Assembly (NCBI RefSeq): GCF_013200955.2
Contig: NZ_CP053697.2
Span: forward strand, 930,001 to 994,000
DNA from: Pseudomonas campi
GTDB lineage: Bacteria > Pseudomonadota > Gammaproteobacteria > Pseudomonadales > Pseudomonadaceae
Direction: 5' to 3'
Length of the DNA: 64,000 nucleotides
The position numbers and the translations under genes are program-made. Shown here one piece after another: positions 21,360-28,841 of this stretch (its first letter is position 1; the number at the start of each line of letters is the position of its first letter). Under the pieces are notes generated by a model, which was not told where the DNA came from, did no database searches, and saw only the letters and a list, made by a program, of their open reading frames with translations.

Positions 21360-21872
21360 TCATTCTAGCCCTGCGCTCGCCAGTGGCTCAACGCGCAGGT
21401 CGTCATCCAGGCGAATAATGCCGCTTTGCAGTACGCGAGCGGTGATTCCGCCGTGGCCGCGCATGGCCTGGAAGATGCCCGGGCCCAGGTGTTCTTCCAG
21501 CTTGGCGCAGGGCTGGCACCAGCCGGTGGTTTGCAGGATCGCCTGGCCGATGCGAAAGCAGCGATTCTTCAGGCTGAACAGATTGATGCCGCTGATGGCG
21601 ATATTACGCCGCAGGTCCAGGGGCGTGATCAGGCGGTCGTCCGTGCGGGCCAGCAGGGCATTGATCACAGCCAGGTGTTCCCACTGGATCAGGGTGACCT
21701 GGCGCAGGTTGCGTGGCCCGGGGCGGGCATGGTCGCCGGTCAGACCGGCTTCGCGGCGGGCCTCCACCGCGTGCAGCTCGAGCATTGCGCCGCGCGCCTG
21801 TGGGCGTACGCCAATCCAGCGTACGCGGCCCTGTTGCGGGACTGCGGCGAGCAGTTCGTGCAGTGGACTCAC
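21360..21872 (-). CDS. MOSC-domain protein
   Basis: A 170-residue MOSC (molybdenum cofactor sulfurase C-terminal) domain protein. The core RRNIAISGINLFSLKNRCFRIGQAILQTTGWCQPC holds the conserved cysteine, and RGHGGITARVLQSGIIRLDDDL closes the barrel. These domains handle sulfur or reduce N-hydroxylated compounds using molybdenum cofactor. The start is a GTG at 21872 that overlaps the stop of the upstream DUF1780 gene by four bases, giving the N terminus SPLHELLAAVPQQGRVRWIG; longer in-frame translations upstream are shadow coding. Confidence 0.88.
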   Translation of the reverse strand: MSPLHELLAAVPQQGRVRWIGVRPQARGAMLELHAVEARREAGLTGDHARPGPRNLRQVTLIQWEHLAVINALLARTDDRLITPLDLRRNIAISGINLFSLKNRCFRIGQAILQTTGWCQPCAKLEEHLGPGIFQAMRGHGGITARVLQSGIIRLDDDLRVEPLASAGLE

Positions 21873-22498
21873 AGGCTGATGCCCACGTCGAACAGCACGG
21901 TACGGCCGAGGTTGTTGCGCAGGAAGTCGGGGGCGTCGGCATGGGCGAACAGCACGCGGGCATAGGTCGGGCCGACCAGGGCCAGGGAGCGCCAGCCCTG
22001 GCGCAGGTATTCGCCGGGTGGGGGGAAGTGGCTGTTGAAGTCCGGCAGGTCGCGTTTCAGGTTGATGTAGGCGAGCAGGTCCAGTTCGCCCAGGTCGATG
22101 CCGCGCTCGCGGTAGTTGTGCGCTTTCTTGCGCAGGGTAGGTGCCAGACGGGCCTGCAGTTCGCTGGCGGCGATTCGCTGCGGGCGTGGCTCGCGGCGCA
22201 GCAGTTGGCTGAGCGAGAGGGCACTGCGGCGGCGTTCCAGCTCGGCGCGCCACTCGTCATTGAGACGGCGGCCATGATCGAGGACGAAGAACACTTCGAA
22301 ATTCGCATCGCGGAACTGCACATCCGGCGGCTCCTGGGCGGCGCTGCCGAATTCGTCCTGGCGAAAGGGTACGTTCAGGCCCAGCAGCAGGCGCTGGCAG
22401 ACCCAGCGCTCGCGATCCCACTTGCGCGCATTGGATAGGAAGTCGTTGGCCTGTTCGGCCTGCCGGGTGAGCAGGCGCAGGTAGTCGGAATCGTCCAT
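21869..22498 (-). CDS. DUF1780-family protein
   Basis: Cytoplasmic protein of 209 residues belonging to the DUF1780 family of Pseudomonas (PA4535-like). The family has been described as nuclease-like on structural grounds, by recall. Visible features are the N-terminal DSDYLRLLTRQAEQANDFLSNARKWDRERW, a charged core FRDANFEVFFVLDHGRRLNDEW and a C-terminal LVGPTYARVLFAHADAP. Its stop overlaps the GTG of the MOSC gene. Function undetermined. Confidence 0.82.
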   Translation of the reverse strand: MDDSDYLRLLTRQAEQANDFLSNARKWDRERWVCQRLLLGLNVPFRQDEFGSAAQEPPDVQFRDANFEVFFVLDHGRRLNDEWRAELERRRSALSLSQLLRREPRPQRIAASELQARLAPTLRKKAHNYRERGIDLGELDLLAYINLKRDLPDFNSHFPPPGEYLRQGWRSLALVGPTYARVLFAHADAPDFLRNNLGRTVLFDVGISL

Positions 22499-22596
22499 GG
22501 CCGCAGCATAACCGCAAAATCGGCTTGCGACAGCAGGCCGCGCTGATGGGCTGCAGGCGCCGGTGTAGACTCGTTGATCGTCAGCGAGGAGCTCTT

Positions 22597-23019
22597 ATGA
22601 CGATTCGTCCCATCACTCTGTCCGATCATGCGGCTCTTCTGGTGCTATGGCGGCGTACCCCTGGGATCTGCGTGCGTCCCGAGGATGCCTTGCAGCCGTT
22701 TTCGGCCTATCTGGCGCGCAATCCAGGCTTGAGTCTGCTTGCCGAGGTGGATGGCCAGTTGGCAGCCTGCGTGCTGGCCGGGCATGACGGACGACGTGGC
22801 TATCTGCAGCATCTGGTCGTTGATCTGCCTTGGCAGGGCCGTGGACTGGCGCAGGCGCTACTGGATGAGGCGTTGCGCCGCCTGGCGGAGCAGGGCATCT
22901 GCAAGACGCATGTGTTTGTTCTGCGTGATGCACCACAAGCCCTATCTTTCTGGTTGGCGCAGGAGGGCTGGTCAATGCGTGAAGAAATCGAGGTCTTTTC
23001 CACGAGGGGCATGGCATGA
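22597..23019 (+). CDS. GNAT-family N-acetyltransferase
   Basis: A 140-residue acetyltransferase of the GNAT fold. The acetyl-CoA-binding pyrophosphate loop is VDLPWQGRGLAQALLDEALRRL, with a preceding beta strand YLQHLVV. ATG at 22597 follows a GAGGAGC ribosome-binding site. Its stop overlaps the start of the next gene (ATGA), so three genes (22597-24169) are translationally coupled. Substrate unknown. Confidence 0.88.
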   Translation: MTIRPITLSDHAALLVLWRRTPGICVRPEDALQPFSAYLARNPGLSLLAEVDGQLAACVLAGHDGRRGYLQHLVVDLPWQGRGLAQALLDEALRRLAEQGICKTHVFVLRDAPQALSFWLAQEGWSMREEIEVFSTRGMA

Positions 23020-23483
23020 AAGTTTGTTGGGTATTGTTGCTTGGGTTGTTGTCCTCCCTGGTTATGGCCGTAGAGCCAGGGGAGCGCTTGGCGCCCTGGA
23101 CGCTGCTGGATCAGTTCGAGCAGTCGTACACCCTGGATGATCAGTTGCAGGTATTGCTGGTGGCACGTGACATGGAGGGCGCCGAGCTGGTGAAAGCTGC
23201 GTTGCAGGGCAAGCCAAAAGGGTATCTGGAACAGCGGCATGCGCTGTTTCTGGCGGATATCAGTCGTATGCCCGGGCCGATCGCCAGTCTGTTTGCAGTG
23301 CCCGCGATGCGCGATTACAGCTATCGCGTGTTGCTCGACCGCCAGGCACGGGTAGCGCCCCGCTACCCGGCGGAAGCGGCGACGGTGCTCTGGCTTGACC
23401 TGCGTGCAGGGCGTTTACTGGCGCAGCGTAGCTTCACCGATGCATCGGCTCTGGCGGCGGCACTGGAGCAGGCCGCCCCGTGA
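23016..23483 (+). CDS. Secreted thioredoxin-fold-like conserved protein
   Basis: A 155-residue protein with a Sec signal peptide (MKVCWVLLLGLLSSLVMAVEPG). The mature part reads like a thioredoxin/peroxiredoxin-type fold (GERLAPWTLLDQFEQSYTLDDQLQVLLVARDMEGAELV) but has no CxxC and no cysteine after the leader, so it cannot be a redox enzyme of the usual kind. Homologues in databases often carry the misleading label FAD/FMN-containing dehydrogenase; no flavin motif is seen. Coupled to both neighbours by overlapping stop/start codons. Confidence 0.7.
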   Translation: MKVCWVLLLGLLSSLVMAVEPGERLAPWTLLDQFEQSYTLDDQLQVLLVARDMEGAELVKAALQGKPKGYLEQRHALFLADISRMPGPIASLFAVPAMRDYSYRVLLDRQARVAPRYPAEAATVLWLDLRAGRLLAQRSFTDASALAAALEQAAP

Positions 23484-24169
23484 TCGGCGCCGAGCTGCTG
23501 TCGGCGACCAGCCTGTGGCTGGGGTGGTTGTGTTATCTGCCAGCCCTGCTCTGGGCGATCTGGCGTACGCCCTGGGTTGAGCTGTTCAGCGATCAGCGCC
23601 GTCAGCATCTGTTGTATGGCACCGTGCTGGCGCTGTTTCTGCTCTGGCTGGTGCGGCGGGATTTTGCATCCGGACTGTCCTACCACTTTATCGGCATGAC
23701 GGTGGTGACCCTGCTCCTGGGTTGGCCCCTCGCCGTGCTGGGCGGGCTGGTGGCGCAACTGGGGTTGTTGGCGGTGGGGCGCCAGGATCTGCAGGCGCTG
23801 GGGGGCAATGCTGTCTTGCTGGTGCTGATCCCGGTGTGGGTGAGCGAACAGTGCGCTCAACTGGTCGAGCGCCGCCAGCCGCGCAACCTGTTCGTTTACA
23901 TCTTCTTCTGCGGCTTCTTTCCGGCGGCTCTGGCGGTTTTGCTGTCGCTGCTGGCCGGTCTGGGCGTGTTGTGGCTCGATGGCCTGTACCTGATGCCGCC
24001 CTGGCTGGAAGACTTTGTCGGTTACCTGTGGCTGATCATGTTTCCCGAGGCCTTCATCAACGGCATGCTGGTCACCGGGCTGGTGGTGTTCTATCCGGAC
24101 TGGCTGGAAACCTTCAACCGCACGCGCTATCTATCGGCGCCGTGGAAGGATGACCCTCCGTCGTCCTGA
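23480..24169 (+). CDS. Energy-coupling-factor-type permease (CbiM-like) membrane protein
   Basis: A 229-residue integral membrane protein with six or seven hydrophobic spans (for example LWLGWLCYLPALLWAIW, HLLYGTVLALFLLWLV, FIGMTVVTLLLGWPLAVLGGLVAQ, VYIFFCGFFPAALAVLLSLLAGLG). The region SYHFIGMTVVTLLLGWPLAVLGG and the C-terminal FPEAFINGMLVTGLVVFYPDW resemble the CbiM family of metal-uptake components. No ATPase or other ECF subunit is adjacent. GTG start at 23480 overlaps the upstream stop by four bases. Confidence 0.78.
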   Translation: MIGAELLSATSLWLGWLCYLPALLWAIWRTPWVELFSDQRRQHLLYGTVLALFLLWLVRRDFASGLSYHFIGMTVVTLLLGWPLAVLGGLVAQLGLLAVGRQDLQALGGNAVLLVLIPVWVSEQCAQLVERRQPRNLFVYIFFCGFFPAALAVLLSLLAGLGVLWLDGLYLMPPWLEDFVGYLWLIMFPEAFINGMLVTGLVVFYPDWLETFNRTRYLSAPWKDDPPSS

Positions 24170-24272
24170 TACCGCGTTGTTCAGTCGGTTGATGGGCTTC
24201 TGGTGGTTGATCCAGATCAAGCGGATTGCAGGCCATGGCTGCACACTGCGCGAAACCACGGGAGGAATGCAT

Positions 24273-24488
24273 ATGGGCGCGCACGAGTGGGCACGAGGCG
24301 AGGTCGAACGCAGTTTGCAGCAGGCGCGCGAGTTGGGTATCGAGCCCGTATTGGCATTGCGGGCTTTGCTGAGTGCTGTGGTGCAGGGCAGCCAGCAGGT
24401 TCGTTCGTCGAAGGACTTGGCCGAAGAGCTGCTGTTCCTGGCCGATAACCTCGACGATCAGCGCGACTACGCTTTCATGCGACCCTGA
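24273..24488 (+). CDS. Small conserved hypothetical protein
   Basis: A 71-residue acidic, helical cytoplasmic protein (HEWARGEVERSLQQARELGIEPVLALRALLSAVVQGSQQ ... LAEELLFLADNLDDQRDYAFMRP). The GGAGGA ribosome-binding site at 24261-24266 is six bases before the ATG at 24273, which decides the start over an ATG at 24267 and a longer open frame from 24150. No known domain recognised. The next 75 bases lead into an insertion sequence. Confidence 0.65.
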   Translation: MGAHEWARGEVERSLQQARELGIEPVLALRALLSAVVQGSQQVRSSKDLAEELLFLADNLDDQRDYAFMRP

Positions 24489-24510
24489 GTGGCGTTGTGT
24501 ACGGCCCTCA

Positions 24511-24563
24511 GTGGGGTGCGCTGCGTGCACCACAGCCCCCATACGGCATTCCGGTGCGCGCAG
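24511..24563. repeat. Left part of a palindromic repeat split by the insertion sequence
   Basis: Left arm GTGGGGTGCGCTGCGTGCAC (24511-24530) and the start of the right arm, GGTGCGCGCAG (24553-24563). The rest of the right arm, ending GGCGCACCCTAC, lies beyond the insertion sequence at 25833-25844. The intact relative is at 43711-43772. Confidence 0.65.
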
Positions 24564-25829
24564 TGTTCAGCCGGGAGACATAGGTAACGCATTTAGGCTG
24601 ACGGAGTCCTTCGAATCGGGAGATCGAGTGATGCCGTGGCAGGAGTGCAGCACTATGTCGATTAGACGCGAGTTTGTTCTGCTGGCAGAGCACCCCCAAA
24701 GCAATGTTCGAGAGCTTTGCCGACGCTACTGCATTAGCCCCAAAACCGCCTACAAGTGGCTCCATCGGCACCGAGAGCACGGTGAGGCGGGGCTCCAGGA
24801 TCAGTCGCGTCGCCCGCTCAATAGCCCTGAGCGCAGCGATCCGCAACTGGAGCAGGCGGTGGTGCAGTTGCACCAGCGCTTTCCCTACTTGGGCGCTCGC
24901 AAGTTGCGCAGTCTGCTGGGCACGGACAGTGAGCCCCCTCATCACAGCACCATCGACGCGATTCTCAAGCGCCACGGCTGCCACGTTCGTTATCACGGTG
25001 AGCGTGCTTACGCGCCTGCCACACACCGCTTCGAGCACGCCCAGCCGAACGACCTTTGGCAGATGGACTTCAAGGGCCACTTCCATCTCAACGATCACCG
25101 CTCAGCGCGTTGCCATCCTCTGACCCTGCTGGATGATCACTCCCGCTTTTCGTTGTGCCTGGAAGCCTGCGAGGGGGAGCGTCTGGAACTGGTGAGTCCG
25201 CGCTTGATCGAGGTTTTTCGCCGGTATGGTTTGCCACGGCGGATGACCGCCGACAACGGCCCGCCCTGGGGGTCGAATATTCAAGGAGGGCTTTCAGCCC
25301 TGGAGGTCTGGTTAATGCGGCTCGGCATCGAGGTCAGCCACAGCCGCCCTTACCCCCCCCCAGACGCAGGGCAAACTGGAGCGCTTCCATCAGACGCTCA
25401 AGCGTGAAGTACTCCATCGCTCCTTCAGCGACCTGAAACACTGTCACCAGGTGATGACGCAGTGGCGAGAGCAGTACAACCACTATCGCCCCCATGAAGC
25501 CCTGAGCCAGCGCCCGCCCATAGAGCGCTATCAACCCAGTCAGCGCAGTTATCCCGAGCAGTTACCGGTAATCGAGTACGAACCCGGTGACCACGTCGTT
25601 AAGGTCGGGCAAACCGGACAGGTCTATTTCAAGGGGGCCACTGTTTTCGTTAGCGGCGGTTTGTATGGGGAGAAAGTAGCTATCCGCCCCACGGCTGAAG
25701 AGGGCGTCTACGATGTGGTTTTCATCCACAAAACCTTGCGCCAGATCGACATGAGGCGACGGGCAACATGACCATCAACCCGTTACCCATGTCTCCCGAC
25801 AGGTGTTACCCATGTCTCTCAGCTGAACA
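24564..25829 (+). mobile_element. IS481-like insertion sequence, about 1.27 kb
   Basis: Bounded by imperfect inverted repeats of about 28 bases: left end begins TGTTCAGCCGGGAGACAT, the right end read inward begins TGTTCAGCTGAGAGACAT, so both ends are TGTT...AACA. The inside holds one DDE transposase with a frameshift. A second, internal copy of the right-end motif (GTTACCCATGTCTC) lies at about 25790, just inside the terminal copy. No convincing target duplication is seen. It is inserted in one arm of a palindromic repeat. Confidence 0.88.
24631..25771 (+). pseudogene. IS481-family transposase, frameshifted in a C9 run
   Basis: DDE transposase of the IS481/integrase-core class. The N-terminal helix-turn-helix is SNVRELCRRYCISPKTAYKW; the catalytic residues are the Asp in LWQMDFKGHF, the Asp in MTADNGPP and the Glu in QGKLERFH. 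The first reading frame (24631-25407) leaves the family sequence after SHSRPYPP and stops after an unrelated tail. The homology continues one frame over to 25771 (QTQGKLERFHQTLKREVLHR ... RPHEALSQRPP). The switch falls at a run of nine C at 25353-25361; eight would restore a single protein of about 380 residues. Either an inactivating slip, a sequencing error, or slippage-dependent expression. Confidence 0.85.
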
Positions 25830-25924
25830 CACGGCGCACCCTACGGAAAGCTTCGATAACCTGTCGAAACGAGGCTGTTGCGTGGCCTGTTGCGTGGCCT
25901 GTAGGGTGGAATTGAGTCGCCCGA

Positions 25925-25944
25925 AAAAGATCGTAAACAGGTTT
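25925..25944. repeat. End fragment of the AACCTGTTTACGATCT element
   Basis: AAAAAGATCGTAAACAGGTT, identical in its core to the terminal repeat of the element at 39301-39556. It abuts the yacG stop codon (TAA complement at 25945-25947). Confidence 0.6.
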
Positions 25945-26139
25945 TTAGTGCTCGCGCGGCGGCAGCTCGCCGGAAAACAGTTCGTCTTCGACAGGGTCGC
26001 CAGGAATCACATGGCTTTCCGAGGCCCAGGCGCCCAGGTCAATCAACTTGCAACGTTCGCTGCAGAAGGGCCGGTTCGGGCTTTGCGGGCCCCATTCGAC
26101 GGGGGCGCCACAGGTTGGGCATTCAACGGTACTGCTCAA
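25945..26139 (-). CDS. yacG: DNA gyrase inhibitor / zinc protein YacG
   Basis: A 64-residue zinc protein; E. coli YacG binds GyrB and inhibits gyrase. The four zinc cysteines are in [12 protein letters not shown] and [16 protein letters not shown], and the conserved acidic-proline tail follows. The ATG overlaps the coaE stop by four bases, showing translational coupling in the pilB-pilC-pilD-coaE-yacG operon, the usual Pseudomonas order. Confidence 0.93.
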   Translation of the reverse strand: MSSTVECPTCGAPVEWGPQSPNRPFCSERCKLIDLGAWASESHVIPGDPVEDELFSGELPPREH

Positions 26140-26747
26140 GGTTGTCCTCCACGCAGGGTCAGGTAAAAGTGGTGCAGGCGTTCAACCTCGCAACGTAGCC
26201 AGGCCGGATCGCGGTCGTTGTGCAGCACATCATGGGCTTGGCGCAGGCGCTCCTCACGCGTGGCCTGGGCGCTGAGAATGGCCTTGATCTGCTCCTCGGA
26301 GACCTGATCACGGGCCATGGTGCGCTGCAGTTGCAGGTGTTCGGGCACATCCACCACCAGTACGCGCTGGGTCATATGGTGCTGGCCAGACTCGATCAGC
26401 AGGGGTGAAACCAGAATGGCATAGGGTGATTCTGCGCGCGCCAGGTAGCTGCGAATTTCTTCGCCGATCAATGGATGCAGCAAGCTTTCCAGCCAGCGCC
26501 GCTGTTGCTCGTCCTGGAAGATCAACTGGCGCAATGCGCCGCGATCCAGTTGGCCGTCGGGCTGCAGGACGTGCGGGCCAAAGTGCTCGGCTATACGAGC
26601 CAGAGCCGGGCGGCCGGGTTCGACCACCCAGCGTGCGGCATGGTCAGCGTCAATCAGGTGAACGCCGAGGCGGGTGAAGTGTTCGGCGGCGGCGCTTTTG
26701 CCGCTACCGATGCCGCCTGTAAGGCCAAGAATCCAGGGTGTGCTCAT
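26136..26747 (-). CDS. coaE: Dephospho-CoA kinase CoaE
   Basis: Last step of coenzyme A synthesis, phosphorylating the 3'-hydroxyl of dephospho-CoA. The 203-residue P-loop kinase begins [20 protein letters not shown] (Walker A) and contains [15 protein letters not shown] and the lid segment [19 protein letters not shown]. It starts directly after the pilD stop, within the pil operon, and overlaps yacG. Confidence 0.95.
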   Translation of the reverse strand: MSTPWILGLTGGIGSGKSAAAEHFTRLGVHLIDADHAARWVVEPGRPALARIAEHFGPHVLQPDGQLDRGALRQLIFQDEQQRRWLESLLHPLIGEEIRSYLARAESPYAILVSPLLIESGQHHMTQRVLVVDVPEHLQLQRTMARDQVSEEQIKAILSAQATREERLRQAHDVLHNDRDPAWLRCEVERLHHFYLTLRGGQP

Positions 26748-27614
26748 TTAAAACCGGGCGAATTGCAAATAGGCTCCGGTTATTTGATCACCCCAGAGCA
26801 GCGCAATCCAGCCGGCAATTGCCAGATAGGGGCCAAAGGGGATGGGTGTACTGGTTACCTGATTGCGCAGGCGCAGCATGATCACGCCGAGTACGGCGCC
26901 GACCAGCGATGACAGCAGAATGGTCAGCGGCATAATTTGCCAGCCACCCCAGGCGCCGAGCATGGCCAGCAGCTTGAAGTCGCCGTAACCCATGCCTTCC
27001 TTGCCCGTCACCAGCTTGAACAGCCAGTACACCGACCACAGGCTCAGATAGCCGGCGATAGCGCCCCACAGGGCATCACCCAGGCTGGTGAAGAGGCCGT
27101 AATAGTTGAGGAGCAGCCCCAGCCAGAGCAGCGGCAGCACCAGCGTATCGGGCAGCAGTTGGTGGTCGGTATCGATCAGGCTCATGGCCAGCAGGCCCCA
27201 GCTCAATACCAGCATGGCGCCGGCCTGCCAGCCAAAACCGAAGTGCCAGGCCACATAGGCAGAGAGCAGTCCGCAGGCGAGCTCTACCAGCGGGTAGCGC
27301 TTGCTGATCGGCGCTTTGCAGCTGGAGCACTTGCCGCGGAGCGCCAGCCAACTCAGCACCGGGATGTTCTCCCAGGGCTTGATTTGGTGTCCGCAGTGCG
27401 GGCAGCTGGAGTGGGGGAGAACCAGATTGAAGGTCTCGTCGGCCGGCTCTTCAGGTAACTCGAGAATTTCCCGGGCCTGGATGCGCCATTCGCGCTGCAT
27501 CATTTTTGGCAGGCGATAGACCACTACATTGAGGAAGCTGCCGATCAACAGGCCGAGCAGCAGGGCGGATAAAACAAAGGCCGGCAAATTGCCGGCCAGA
27601 AGGTCTAAAGCCAT
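26748..27614 (-). CDS. pilD: Prepilin peptidase/N-methyltransferase PilD
   Basis: Inner-membrane aspartyl protease that cuts the type IV prepilin leader and methylates the new N-terminal residue; it also serves type II secretion. The 288 residues show the cytoplasmic zinc loop with two CxxC pairs (SCPHCGHQIKPWENIP ... GKCSSCKAPI) and the two catalytic aspartates in SLIDTDHQLLPD and GMGYGDFKLLAMLGAW (GxGDxK motif). About eight membrane spans. It would process the short pilin at 30788. Confidence 0.96.
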   Translation of the reverse strand: MALDLLAGNLPAFVLSALLLGLLIGSFLNVVVYRLPKMMQREWRIQAREILELPEEPADETFNLVLPHSSCPHCGHQIKPWENIPVLSWLALRGKCSSCKAPISKRYPLVELACGLLSAYVAWHFGFGWQAGAMLVLSWGLLAMSLIDTDHQLLPDTLVLPLLWLGLLLNYYGLFTSLGDALWGAIAGYLSLWSVYWLFKLVTGKEGMGYGDFKLLAMLGAWGGWQIMPLTILLSSLVGAVLGVIMLRLRNQVTSTPIPFGPYLAIAGWIALLWGDQITGAYLQFARF

Positions 27615-27617
27615 AAG

Positions 27618-28838
27618 TTATCCGACCACTGCGCCCAGCTGGAAGATTGGCAGGTACATGGCCACAATCAGGCCGCCGACCAGCACGCCGATGACCGACA
27701 TAATCAATGGCTCCATCAGCGTGGTCAGGTTGTCCACCGCATTGTCGACTTCTGCTTCGTAGAATGAGGCGACCTTTTCCAGCATCTCATCCAGCGAACC
27801 GGACTCCTCGCCGATGGCGGTCATCTGGATGGCCATGGTCGGGAAAATGCCGGTAGTACGCATGGAGAAGTTCAGCTGGGTACCTGAGGAGACGTCGTTG
27901 CGGATTTTATGCACAGCATTGCGGAAGACCACGTTGCCCGTGGCGCCGGCGACTGAGTCGAGTGCGTCCACCAGTGGTACGCCGGCAGCAAAGGTGGTTG
28001 CCAATGTGCGGGCATAGCGAGCCACTACGGCTTTGTAGAGGATGTCGCCGACAATTGGCGCCTTGAGTAGGGTGCGGTCGAGAAAGTCGCGAAATTTCTC
28101 GGAGCGCTGGTGGGTCGTTTTGAAGGCGAAGATGGCGCCGAAAATGGCGAACAGAAAAATGAACCACCACTCCTGCAGGCCCCGTGACATATTAACGACT
28201 ACCTGAGTGAATGCAGGTAGTTCGGCACCAAAGCCTTTGAATACGCTCTCAAATTGCGGAACCACCTTGATCAGTAGGACGGCAGTTACGATAACTGCAA
28301 CGATGATTACCGCAATAGGGTAGGTCATGGCCTTTTTGATCTTGGCCTTTAGCGCCTCGGTCTTCTCTTTATAGGTTGCGATTCGATCCAGCAGGGTTTC
28401 AAGGGCACCAGACTGTTCGCCCGAGTCCACCAGGTTGCAATACAGGTCATCAAAGAACAGCGGCTTCTTGCGCAGCGAGGCCGCGAAGCTGTTGCCGGCT
28501 GCTACTTCCTGCTTCACTTCGTCGACCAGCTTGCGCATATTGGGGTTTTCGAAGCCCTCACCGATGATGTCGAAGGACTGCAGCAATGGCACGCCTGCTT
28601 TCATCATGGTGGCCATCTGCCGGGTAAACAGGGCGATATCCAGTGGCTTTATTTTCTTGCCAGCGCTAAAGAGAGAGGCCGGCTTTTTGCGGACTTTCAG
28701 CGGGTTGATGCCCTGCTTGCGCAATTGAGCTTTGATCAGGGCTGGTGATTCGCCGATTAGCTCGCCCTTGATCTTGGCGCCTTTTTTGTCGGTGCCTTCC
28801 CAGATAAAGGCACTGGTTTTTAGAGTTTTGGCCGCCAT
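27618..28838 (-). CDS. pilC: Type IV pilus inner-membrane platform protein PilC
   Basis: Platform protein of the type IVa pilus, bridging the PilB/PilT motors and the growing pilus. The 406 residues contain two T2SSF domains (DIALFTRQMATMMKAGVPLLQSFDII and VARYARTLATTFAAGVPLVDALDSVAGA) and three membrane spans, the last at LMEPLIMSVIGVLVGGLIVAMYLPIF. It lies three bases downstream of the pilB stop in the same transcript. Confidence 0.96.
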   Translation of the reverse strand: MAAKTLKTSAFIWEGTDKKGAKIKGELIGESPALIKAQLRKQGINPLKVRKKPASLFSAGKKIKPLDIALFTRQMATMMKAGVPLLQSFDIIGEGFENPNMRKLVDEVKQEVAAGNSFAASLRKKPLFFDDLYCNLVDSGEQSGALETLLDRIATYKEKTEALKAKIKKAMTYPIAVIIVAVIVTAVLLIKVVPQFESVFKGFGAELPAFTQVVVNMSRGLQEWWFIFLFAIFGAIFAFKTTHQRSEKFRDFLDRTLLKAPIVGDILYKAVVARYARTLATTFAAGVPLVDALDSVAGATGNVVFRNAVHKIRNDVSSGTQLNFSMRTTGIFPTMAIQMTAIGEESGSLDEMLEKVASFYEAEVDNAVDNLTTLMEPLIMSVIGVLVGGLIVAMYLPIFQLGAVVG

Positions 28839-28841
28839 GGG

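Noticed and set aside
23016..23483. FAD/FMN dehydrogenase annotation for the secreted protein
   Set aside because: No dinucleotide-binding motif; the sequence looks like a thioredoxin-type fold without redox cysteines.
24150..24272. Longer start for the small hypothetical protein, overlapping the CbiM-like gene
   Set aside because: The GGAGGA site is placed for the ATG at 24273, and the extension is not protein-like.
24553..25840. Target-site duplication flanking the insertion sequence
   Set aside because: No direct repeat of a few bases matches on both sides with confidence.
25918..26166. Rightward frame across yacG/coaE
   Set aside because: Shadow of the leftward yacG and coaE genes, whose zinc and P-loop motifs are clear.
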